Made by a program: the position numbers and the translations under genes. 28,008 nt of DNA, from assembly GCA_023386835.1 (NCBI GenBank), contig JAEWIY010000040.1, positions 1-28,008 of the forward strand, in the 5' to 3' direction. Below, one piece after another: positions 1-5,804 of this stretch. The notes beneath the pieces were generated by a model, which was not told the origin of the DNA, made no database searches, and saw nothing but the letters and a program-made list of their open reading frames with translations. Each line of letters opens with the position of its first letter. Within the stretch, counting starts at the first letter, position 1. This DNA comes from Verrucomicrobiota bacterium (GTDB lineage: Bacteria; Verrucomicrobiota; Verrucomicrobiia; Opitutales; Opitutaceae).

Positions 1-259
1 GCCGCCACAAAGAGTGCGTATGGAAGCCTGAACCGGACGGGAAAGCGAACGCCCCAGCTTCAGCCAGAAAAAGGATGAACCCTTTTATACAATTTAGTCG
101 ACACGCCTTCTCATGGAAGGCGCTACAAACAACCCCGATGACGCGCAGCGTTTACGAGAAGACCATTGAGTTCGGACGCCCCCAGCGGGTGTCTGAGCTT
201 CGTCGTTAGCCCGGCAAAGGCCGCTTGCCAGCCGGATTCGAGCGGGCTATCTTTCGGCA
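1..259. other. Left edge, no gene recognised
   Basis: I see no convincing coding region here. The only structure is a perfect 7-bp stem, cgccttc (104-110) with gaaggcg (116-122) around a 5-nt loop. It has no T-run on either side, so it is not a clear terminator. The stretch may be the decayed tail of a gene outside the window or the leader of the antitoxin gene that follows. Confidence 0.4.
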
Positions 260-463
260 ATGGGTATCGTGGATATCAAGCAAATGTCGGTAGAGGAGAG
301 ACTAGCGACCATGGAGTTGCTTTGGGACTCCCTTCGCCGCGGTGACGAAGAACCCGAATCACCCGCCTGGCATCAAACAGTCGTTAGTGCTCGACGTGCG
401 AAGATCGCGTCCGGGGAGGCGAAGTTCCTCAGCCGGGAGGAGCTTCGCAGGCGCTTCTCGTGA
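260..463 (+). CDS. Addiction-module antitoxin (unstable antitoxin family, PF09720-like)
   Basis: This 67-residue protein has the features of the short antitoxins that pair with ParE/RelE toxins. It has an N-terminal helix with MSVEERLATMELLWDSL (residues 9-25), an acidic linker with PESPAW, and a basic C-terminal tail ending SREELRRRFS. Such antitoxins bind and neutralise the partner toxin and often repress their own promoter. Its stop overlaps the GTG start of the next gene in a GTGA arrangement (460-463), which implies translational coupling and supports the pairing. The antitoxin looks full length. The family call is from remembered sequence patterns. Confidence 0.8.
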   Translation: MGIVDIKQMSVEERLATMELLWDSLRRGDEEPESPAWHQTVVSARRAKIASGEAKFLSREELRRRFS

Positions 464-750
464 GGCGTGTAAGAGACGTCATCCTTCTCGAAGAGGCCGC
501 CGGCGATCTGGGCGAGGGCATGGCCTTTTATGAAGCTCAGCAGCAAGGGATCGGTTGTTACTTCTTTGATAGCATTCTTGCCGACATCGACTCGCTCCTT
601 CTCTACGCCGGCGTCCATAGCGAAAGACTGGGCGCGATCCGGCTTGGCTTCGGCGAGAAATGGAAGAAAGACATGGCTAACAAGACGGTGACGCAACGAG
701 GCCAGCGGTCCATCATTGCGAAATCTCCGGCGTATGAAGCATTACGGTAA
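460..750 (+). CDS. ParE/RelE-family toxin with an aberrant C-terminus
   Basis: The protein starts at a GTG overlapping the antitoxin stop. Residues 1-55 match the first half of ParE/RelE toxins: a first strand VRDVILLEEAA, then AFYEAQQQGIGCYFFDSI and DIDSLLLYAGVHSERLG. Family members normally continue with a basic strand and a RFPY/Y-type segment that forms the toxin core and active surface. Here the last 40 or so residues (AIRLGFGEKWKKDMANK and onward) show none of this and look like unrelated DNA read through to a stop. The length (96 residues) is normal only by coincidence. I infer an inactivated toxin kept beside an intact antitoxin. An unusual divergent C-terminus cannot be excluded. Confidence 0.65.
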   Translation: MRRVRDVILLEEAAGDLGEGMAFYEAQQQGIGCYFFDSILADIDSLLLYAGVHSERLGAIRLGFGEKWKKDMANKTVTQRGQRSIIAKSPAYEALR

Positions 751-786
751 TCGGGCCTCGCGGGTCACCTGAGCGTTCGCCAAACT

Positions 787-1143
787 ATGCTCCGCAAAAC
801 CTATTCCATTATTCTTCTGCTGTGCGCCGTGTCCGTGGCATTCGGAGAGACTAAAGAATACACTGTTCTCGGTGAGCAAAAGATTAAGGCGAAAGTCCAC
901 GACGGAATGCCGCTGCCGGCGAGCAAAGGCAGCGCGGTCAGCGGACCCACGCCATCTCGGGTGAACGTCATCGCCTTGGAGCCGCTCGGCACCCGGGCCG
1001 AGAGCACGAGCAGGTTTTCGCGCGTATTGCTCCGGGCTACGCCATCTCCAGGCTGCTACCTCAGACGGGAGGGAGCCTCGCACTCCTTGTGGATAAATCC
1101 GCGGATGGGGGTCGTGGAAGCGTCCCAAGGCACGCGGAGGTGA
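787..1143 (+). pseudogene. Small exported protein, 3' part probably scrambled
   Basis: Residues 1-20 form a clear Sec signal peptide (basic MLRKTY, a hydrophobic run IILLLCAVSVAFG). A short hydrophilic stretch follows with TKEYTVLGEQKIKAKVHDG and PLPASKGSAVSG, which reads like the start of a real exported protein. From about residue 53 the composition becomes Arg/Ser/Pro-rich without recognisable structure, as expected when another frame is read. A different frame over 1020-1190 looks more protein-like. I read this as the 5' end of an exported-protein gene joined to unrelated DNA. Function unknown. Confidence 0.4.
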
Positions 1144-1190
1144 AAGAGCACCTCGCATGGAAGATTCTGGGATCGCTCGGCGCTGAATAG
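1020..1190 (+). pseudogene. Possible degenerate hicA-like tail in a frame overlapping the preceding ORF
   Basis: In the frame ending at the TAG at 1188-1190 the translation contains GYAISRLLPQTGGSLALLVD and then GSVPRHAEVKEHLAWKILGS. HicA mRNA interferases have the order G-[YF]-x-[IV]-x-R-Q-x-G-S-H followed by V-x-V-P-x-H-x-E-[IV]-K and a terminal helix. The order and spacing fit, but the catalytic-type His after GGS is Leu here and there is no start codon. If the resemblance is real, this is a dead fragment. It could also be chance in a GC-rich frame. Confidence 0.25.
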
Positions 1191-1205
1191 AAAGCCCAAC
1201 CAGTA

Positions 1206-1264
1206 GGAATGAGAAGACGTAAAGGCACGGGCAACGCGTGAGCGTAAGGCTGGTCCAACTACGT
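1206..1264 (+). repeat. Diverged dispersed repeat, copy 1
   Basis: This 59-bp segment aligns without gaps to 2252-2310 with 46 of 59 identical bases, starting ggaatgagaa and ending in (g)ctggtcc-n-actacgt. A weaker third copy lies at 2385-2427. The copies sit between or beside decayed genes. Confidence 0.7.
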
Positions 1265-1395
1265 CTTGTGCGTCGCAACAACTCTACCATCGGTTTGCGT
1301 CGTCCCGATGCACCGAAGTGAAGGTGGGCACTTTGGCGGGTGTCCTGCGTCAGGCGGGCATCGATCCTGAAGAGTTCGTTCGAGCTGTCCAATAG
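1250..1395 (+). pseudogene. hicA toxin remnant (C-terminal half, frameshifted)
   Basis: One frame reads NYVLCV...VCVVPMHR up to about 1315. After a shift the next frame reads EVKVGTLAGVLRQAGIDPEE and FVRAVQ, ending at the TAG at 1393-1395. Joined, this is the classic HicA C-terminus (VVPMHREVK-x-GTL-x-x-x-LRQAGI-x-x-EEF). The two parts are out of register by one missing base next to the His-Arg codons (CAC CG-GAA). The N-terminal half and any hicB partner are absent. HicA is a small double-stranded-RNA-binding-fold mRNA interferase. This copy cannot make a functional toxin. Confidence 0.6.
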
Positions 1396-1508
1396 AGCCG
1401 ATCAAGTCGCTCAGCACAACGCGAGAGATCACTGTGGTCGCGGCGTGTTCGCGCGAGTGGCAGTCACAGGTTGCTCGCCCCGCGCGGCAGGTCTATAGCG
1501 CTAGCCAA

Positions 1509-2021
1509 ATGAGACGCCTCGCGAGATTCGTCGCCGAGAATCCCAAGAAGATTTTCTTCGGCTATCTTGCGCTATCCATCTGGCCGTTCTTCGCGCTTCG
1601 CACCGAATTCAACGCGCCGTTCCCGATCACGCTCAAGTATCTGGCGGCGCCGATCTTGATCTTCTGCTGGTGGTTTGGGCTCCGTTATCGTGACGCGTTT
1701 CTGCCGGTCTGCCACCGGAAGTCTGCATTCTGGTTCGGCCTGGTCTTCTTCCCGTCGTTGGCGGTGTTGTGGAGTGCGGGCTTTGTTATGCAAGCGAACG
1801 TCTTTCTTCCGCCACAGACTGAGTTTTGGCTGGATGGAGAGGTGGCGGCGAAAAGCGTAAGTGGTGGGCGTAGAAAAAGTTGGGTCGTTGATGTTCGCAC
1901 GTCTGAGGGCATTCGGCGTGTCGAAGTTTCGCCTCAGGAGTATGCCATATTGTCTATTGGTGGGCGTTTTCACCAGAAGCGGCGGCAGGGACCGCTTGGT
2001 TTCAGCTATGTCTGGAAGTGA
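1509..2021 (+). CDS. Hypothetical membrane protein, three transmembrane segments and a soluble tail
   Basis: From the ATG at 1509 (MRRLARFVAENPKKIFF) the protein has 170 residues. Likely membrane segments are at about 14-32, 41-58 and 72-95, followed by a soluble domain of about 75 residues with FWLDGEVAAKSVSGGRRKSW and VSPQEYAILSIGGRF. An upstream in-frame GTG at 1434 would add 25 unstructured residues and is less likely. I do not recognise the family. The even composition and clean topology suggest that, unlike its left-hand neighbours, this gene is intact. Confidence 0.6.
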   Translation: MRRLARFVAENPKKIFFGYLALSIWPFFALRTEFNAPFPITLKYLAAPILIFCWWFGLRYRDAFLPVCHRKSAFWFGLVFFPSLAVLWSAGFVMQANVFLPPQTEFWLDGEVAAKSVSGGRRKSWVVDVRTSEGIRRVEVSPQEYAILSIGGRFHQKRRQGPLGFSYVWK

Positions 2022-2045
2022 AGCGTGAAAAGAAACCTGAGAGTT

Positions 2046-2069
2046 AGGGTAGTGCGCAGCCACCACCCT
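2046..2069 (+). terminator. Hairpin downstream of the membrane-protein gene
   Basis: agggtagtg (2046-2054) pairs with caccaccct (2061-2069) with one mismatch around a 6-nt loop, 24 bases after the stop at 2021. There is no T-run, so termination is only a guess. Confidence 0.3.
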
Positions 2070-2251
2070 GCAGATCGCCGGAGGCAATAAAGCCAGGCGA
2101 GAGGGCTCGGGAGGCTCGGAAAAATGCGCCCGGCACGTCGTGCATCGTGTGACCGGGCGCCGAGCGGTTGTTGTAGTGGTTTTCGGATGACGTGGGCCGC
2201 GAAGGTGCGGCACCGCCGGGAAGCTCGGAGCCAGAGGCGGAGGGGGCCACG

Positions 2252-2310
2252 GGAATGAGAATGCGTAGGATGGCCGGCAACGCGCGGGCGTAACGCTGGT
2301 CCCACTACGT
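2252..2310 (+). repeat. Diverged dispersed repeat, copy 2
   Basis: It matches 1206-1264 over 59 bp with 46 identities and no gaps. The strongest blocks are ggaatgagaa at the left and the ggcaacgcg...gcgtaa-n-gctggtcc region at the right. Confidence 0.7.
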
Positions 2311-2384
2311 TTCACTTGAAGCAGCACCTACGATTGGTTGGGATCTGGGGGATCGCCGACATCACGTGTGCGGCTTGAACGGCC

Positions 2385-2427
2385 GGGCGCAGCCGTGGCT
2401 CCACTATGCCTCAGCCGAAGGAGCAAC
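2385..2427 (+). repeat. Diverged dispersed repeat, partial copy 3
   Basis: This segment aligns to the right half of copy 2 and its downstream flank (gggcg...tgg..ccacta.g..tca...gaag.agca) at roughly two thirds identity over about 42 bp. It is the weakest of the three copies. Confidence 0.4.
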
Positions 2428-2610
2428 AGGCGCGCTGCAGCGAGAGAGCTTGGGAGGGGGAGACTACAACTCTATGATCATCTCGAAGGACTGGCGGTCG
2501 ATCTCCATCCAACTTTCCAGTGGCACCGTCGTGGAGTAGACGAAGCAATAACTGGCTCCAGCCAGCTCATGACTCAACGCCGAGTCACTCGCGCGCCACC
2601 TGAACATCCT

Positions 2611-2823
2611 TCAATCGTCGGTCGACCGGCCCGGCGGGCCGTAGAGCTCGTCCAGCTTCGCCCGCCGCTTTTCCTCCTCTTTCAGTCGCACGCGCTCTTC
2701 CGCCGGAATCGCGAAGGTCGATGTGTGACGCAGCACGCAGCCAGCCCGACCGGGCACGCAGTCCGTTTTTAGCAACAGACAGTAATCCTGCTTGGGATCA
2801 AAATGCGGGCAGGCGAACGTCAC
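2611..2823 (-). CDS. Small Cys-rich conserved hypothetical protein
   Basis: The 70-residue product starts at a GTG; an in-frame TAA lies four codons upstream, so this start is well fixed. Cysteines at about 5, 15, 22 and 29, in the order ACPHFD, DYCLLLKTDC and GRAGCV, suggest a metal-binding N-terminal half. The C-terminal half is a charged helix (IPAEERVRLKEEEKRRAKL). I recall similar short proteins with a CPH...LKTDCVPGR-x-GCVL core in related bacteria but no known function. It stands alone, with no close partner on its strand. Confidence 0.65.
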   Translation of the reverse strand: MTFACPHFDPKQDYCLLLKTDCVPGRAGCVLRHTSTFAIPAEERVRLKEEEKRRAKLDELYGPPGRSTDD

Positions 2824-2973
2824 CCGCGCAGTTTAGTGGACGTGCGCCAGTTCCGCCTTGAGCTAGGTCAAGCCGATTGAAAAACAAGGGCCGATGGCGA
2901 ACGCTCGTGTTTAATCGATCGACGATCGTCATTTGGTCCATCGCCGCAGTGGCGCCGCTTCGGGAGACAAAAC

Positions 2974-4548
2974 TCAGCGGACAATCGTGTCTCTGAACGC
3001 GAATGCGTTGCTGCTGGTGCGGAGGGGTCGACCGCTGGCGACGGTCACGGTTTGGAGGACGACTTCCTTCGTCACCACGTACGGAAACGTTTCGAGGTAG
3101 CTGTCGTCCTTCAGCTCGGGGTTGAAGTCGGCAAAGAGCGTTGGACCTTGGTAGCTTTCAGGAGCGTTCGCATCCTCGATCCGGAGGTTATCGATCGTGA
3201 TCCGCTCGGGCATCGAGCAGGTGTAGCCGAAGTCGTGCTGTCCTTTGTTCGATCCGCTGATCAGGGTCGCACGGCCGTCCTTGAGCGTGGTCGGGATGAA
3301 CACACAGTCGCGAATGACGAACTCGCCTTCCCAGGTGCTGCCGTAATCCGGGCGCAGGTTGATCAGGCTCCGGCTCGTCACCGTGGTGTTTTCGAGCACA
3401 AAGGTCCCACTGCCAATCGTATTGATTCCCTGGTGACCGAGCGTGGAGTTGCGAATCGCCGCATTGGCCACGCCCATGTGCGCATCAAACCGCGACAGCG
3501 TGCAGCCGTCATACACCAGGTTTTTGCAGTAGTTCGATCCCATGATGCCCCAGTACGTCGGATCGTGAATATCGTTCGTCTGCGTGCAGTTCTCGAAGGT
3601 GACGTTCACCGCCCGATTCACCGTGATGTCATAGCTGCCCATCGACACCGGCAGGCCCGCCCGGCCGATCGTTTGGTACACCTTCCGTCCCGTCAGCACC
3701 GTATTGCGGACGGTCACCTGGGCGCAGTTGCTGATGTTGATGAACCCGTTGTACGGCGCGCCGGTCTCCCCCTCCCCCGTCACGCGATGCTCCAATCCCT
3801 CCACGAGCACGTTCGACCGCGAGATCGAGAGCCCGCGGTTGTAGTACGTGTACTGCGACTCCGCCTGATTCGCGATCGTGGTGAACTTCCCGCCCTGGAT
3901 CGTCAGCGTCGTCGAATCGATCGGCAGGAAACGCGCCTCCGTCACCCGGTCAAAGTGCCAGACGATCGGCGTTCGCGGATCCACCACGCCCGCTTCGTCG
4001 ACCAGGAAAATATCGGTCTGCGCCGCGCCGTTGGTGGGATTGAGCCCAAACCGGATGTACCGTCGCACGGTGGAGTCGGTCACCGTGATCAGCCCCGGCC
4101 CGGGTACCGGCACCGTTAGCCTGCGCTGGTTCTTCCGCAACGCGGCGATCCCCTCCAGCGGCACCGGCTCCAACGCCGACGTCACGGCAAAAACCGGCGC
4201 CGACCGGTCCTCGACATTCGTGTCGTCGATGATGAACGCCGCCTCGCCAAAATCCGTATCCGTCCGGATCTCCACCGTCACCTTGTCACCAGCGATGTAA
4301 TACGTGGCGCCATCATCCGCCTTCACCGGTAGCCCATGCTCGTTCGCAAACGCATGCGCCGCGGCCAACGCGCGCACGTCATCCGTTTTGCCATCACCCT
4401 TCGCGCCAAAGTCGCCGTACCTCACCCAGCCTCGCTCAATCAGCTGCTGCGGATCCGGGCCCGCGACGTCCTGCGCCGAAAGCGCAGAAACCGCGAGCAC
4501 GAGCAGGGCACCGATCCAGGGCGAACGGACGCAAGAGGGTAGCAACAT
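2974..4548 (-). CDS. Secreted pectate-lyase-superfamily (right-handed beta-helix) protein
   Basis: The chosen ATG at 4548 gives 524 residues with a signal peptide at about 1-26 (ALLVLAVSALSAQ). An in-frame extension to 4584 would be made only of dispersed repeat. The mature start carries VRYGDFGAKGDGKTDDV (about 42-58), the hallmark opening of Pectate_lyase_3-type beta-helix proteins. The rest is a long series of short strands with repeated N-x-T and V-x-x-N steps typical of the parallel beta-helix. Such proteins bind or cleave polysaccharides such as pectin or alginate. I see no catalytic set that fixes lyase versus hydrolase activity, so the substrate is unknown. The protein is probably periplasmic or extracellular. 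Confidence 0.8.
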   Translation of the reverse strand: MLLPSCVRSPWIGALLVLAVSALSAQDVAGPDPQQLIERGWVRYGDFGAKGDGKTDDVRALAAAHAFANEHGLPVKADDGATYYIAGDKVTVEIRTDTDFGEAAFIIDDTNVEDRSAPVFAVTSALEPVPLEGIAALRKNQRRLTVPVPGPGLITVTDSTVRRYIRFGLNPTNGAAQTDIFLVDEAGVVDPRTPIVWHFDRVTEARFLPIDSTTLTIQGGKFTTIANQAESQYTYYNRGLSISRSNVLVEGLEHRVTGEGETGAPYNGFINISNCAQVTVRNTVLTGRKVYQTIGRAGLPVSMGSYDITVNRAVNVTFENCTQTNDIHDPTYWGIMGSNYCKNLVYDGCTLSRFDAHMGVANAAIRNSTLGHQGINTIGSGTFVLENTTVTSRSLINLRPDYGSTWEGEFVIRDCVFIPTTLKDGRATLISGSNKGQHDFGYTCSMPERITIDNLRIEDANAPESYQGPTLFADFNPELKDDSYLETFPYVVTKEVVLQTVTVASGRPLRTSSNAFAFRDTIVR

Positions 4549-4554
4549 CAATCC

Positions 4555-4644
4555 AGTTTCACCACAAAGGCACGAAGAGCACAAAGAGGTTCTTTCGCCA
4601 CGTCCACCTGCCGAGTTTCACCACAGAGACACAGAGAAACGGAG
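4555..4644 (+). repeat. Two copies of an 'agtttcaccaca-(a/g)ag' dispersed repeat
   Basis: agtttcaccacaaaggcacg starts at 4555 and agtttcaccacagagacaca at 4614. They share the 12-bp core agtttcaccaca followed by a similar purine-rich run. Related words (cacagcacgaagacacag) recur at 5594-5620. From memory such sequences are abundant between genes in Verrucomicrobiota and Planctomycetota. The first copy begins only 7 bp upstream of the beta-helix gene start. Confidence 0.65.
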
Positions 4645-4651
4645 CTCAAGC

Positions 4652-4673
4652 CGATCTTTGACCGCAGAGATCG
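4652..4673 (+). repeat. Dispersed repeat, inverted partner of 5701-5722
   Basis: cgatctttgaccgcagagat plus cg is the reverse complement of 5701-5722 at 21 of 22 positions. A further word, gagagtgatgaatcggtt (4725-4742), resembles gagagtggtgaatccggtt at 5727-5745. The two elements bracket the cupin gene. Confidence 0.75.
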
Positions 4674-4776
4674 CCACGGATCGCTCGCGGTGTCTTCGCG
4701 CATTAGCGGAGTGTCGCTTCGCCTGAGAGTGATGAATCGGTTTAGAATGACTCCTTACAACTAAACTCTTTACCAA

Positions 4777-4869
4777 GACTCGCCGTAGGCGATGTGACTC
4801 TGTAGTGCACCGGACGTGGGCTTTCCTCTTTAAACCTAAACTTCCGACTTAAACTCGCCGCAGGCGATG
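4777..4869 (+). repeat. Pair of direct repeats with a small hairpin core
   Basis: actcgccgtaggcgatg (4778-4794) and actcgccgcaggcgatg (4853-4869) differ at one base. Each core folds as tcgcc/ggcga around 3 nt. The flanks to the left (ctaaactctttaccaag and ctaaacttccgacttaa) are also similar, giving a repeat unit of about 35 bp. Confidence 0.65.
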
Positions 4870-4975
4870 GGGTGAGGATCTGGGCAGGTATTCCTTCAGC
4901 TGCTAACGTCTGTCACCACTCGCCGGCGGGCACGGGCCGGCTATAAAGGCGGGCAGTCGCCTACCCCCATCCGCC

Positions 4976-5548
4976 ATGAACCACCCTCTGCACCGCCGGG
5001 GATTCCTGGGATCCCTGTTCGCGTTTGTGTCGGCGAAAGCCCTTGGAGCCGAACCGCAGACGCCCGCCGCTTCATCTGGCTTTTCGGTCAACCACGACGA
5101 GGACCGCTACGGCAAGCGGCGTATCATTGCCGGACTCAGCCAACTGTTCGTGAAGGTCGGCACCACGGACACGCAGGGAAACCTGCTGATCATCGAGAAT
5201 CGGCACAGCGTCAAAGGCGGCCCCGCCCGCCACGTTCATTATGATCAGGACGAGTGGTGGTATGTCCTGGAAGGCACCTACATTGCGGAGATCGGTTCCC
5301 AACGTTACCGTCTCCAGCCCGGCGACTCACTGTTCGGTCCGCGGCGGATCCCTCACGCGTTTGCCTTCGTCGGCGAGAGTACCGGCCGGATCCTAATCGT
5401 TTTCCAACCCGCCGGCCGAATGGAGGAGCTGTTCGACTCCATCGCCGGGCAACCCGGCTTCAGCGAAGCGTCACGCCTGCCTGAATACGGCCTCGAACGC
5501 GTCGGCCCACCGCTGGTCGTCGATGGCGAGTTGAAGTCGAAAAATTAA
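4976..5548 (+). CDS. Exported single-domain cupin protein
   Basis: The 190-residue protein begins MNHPLHRRGFLGSLFAFVSA, a twin-arginine-like signal (RRGFLG) followed by a hydrophobic run and ALGA as a probable cleavage site. The cupin core spans about 80-150: HVHYDQDEWWYVLEGTY gives the HxH...E metal ligands, then GD-x-LFGPRRIPHAFAF gives the second motif with its His. This fold binds a metal and is used for isomerases, dioxygenases and binding proteins; nothing fixes the substrate. It stands alone on the plus strand between two secreted carbohydrate-type proteins on the minus strand and is flanked by inverted dispersed repeats, so it may be a later arrival. Confidence 0.8.
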   Translation: MNHPLHRRGFLGSLFAFVSAKALGAEPQTPAASSGFSVNHDEDRYGKRRIIAGLSQLFVKVGTTDTQGNLLIIENRHSVKGGPARHVHYDQDEWWYVLEGTYIAEIGSQRYRLQPGDSLFGPRRIPHAFAFVGESTGRILIVFQPAGRMEELFDSIAGQPGFSEASRLPEYGLERVGPPLVVDGELKSKN

Positions 5549-5570
5549 AGTTTAAGGAGTAGTCCAAACC

Positions 5571-5739
5571 GATTCACCACTCTCGAGCGAAGCGCCAGTC
5601 CGCCACAGCACGAAGACACAGCGAGCGATCCGTTATGAGGTGGTTTGAGACTGGATTCCGATTCAGACTCCATCTGGCTCAACTCTGCCTTAGGGCTCTG
5701 CGATCTCTGCGGTGAAAGATCGCTCGAGAGTGGTGAATC
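5571..5739. repeat. 169-bp element with perfect 20-bp inverted ends
   Basis: gattcaccactctcgagcga (5571-5590) is the exact reverse complement of 5720-5739. The 129 bp between have no reading frame of note. The right end carries cgatctctgcggtgaaagat, also found inverted at 4652-4673. The size and paired ends resemble a small non-autonomous mobile element, but I see no clear target-site duplication. Confidence 0.7.
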
Positions 5740-5754
5740 CGGTTCGAAAATAAA

Positions 5755-5784
5755 ACGCCCGCGACCAGTGACGGTCGCGGGCGT
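5755..5784 (-). terminator. Rho-independent terminator of the giant secreted protein gene
   Basis: A perfect 12-bp stem (acgcccgcgacc with ggtcgcgggcgt, 6-nt loop) lies 20 bp beyond the stop of the minus-strand gene. Read on the minus strand it is followed by ttttatttt, a good U-tract. Confidence 0.85.
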
Positions 5785-5804
5785 GTTTCCCTAGAGGCTA
5801 CGCC

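Larger units (their letters stand above)
2022..2610. other. Gene-free stretch with repeats
   Basis: No reading frame here has convincing protein character. The stretch holds a hairpin after the previous gene and repeat copies at 2252-2310 and 2385-2427. Long open frames on both strands are Arg/Pro/Ser-rich, as GC-rich non-coding DNA gives. Confidence 0.55.
4549..4975. other. Intergenic region between beta-helix gene and cupin gene, repeat-rich
   Basis: The 427 bp between the divergent genes hold several dispersed repeats (listed separately) and no gene that I can support. The leader of the cupin gene ends in ctacccccatccgcc before the ATG, pyrimidine-rich and without a Shine-Dalgarno sequence. 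Confidence 0.6.

Noticed and set aside
187..205. cgtcgttagccc as an attC core site
   Set aside because: It resembles GTTRRRY only partly and has no matching RYYYAAC partner or hairpin at a suitable distance.
2338..2772. 144-codon plus-strand frame
   Set aside because: It is Arg-rich and covers both the repeat copy 3 and the antisense of the Cys-rich gene at 2611-2823, which has a better-supported protein.
3052..4119. 355-codon plus-strand frame opposite the beta-helix gene
   Set aside because: Composition is Arg/His/Val-rich with no fold signature, while the minus-strand product has a signal peptide and the GDGKTDD motif.
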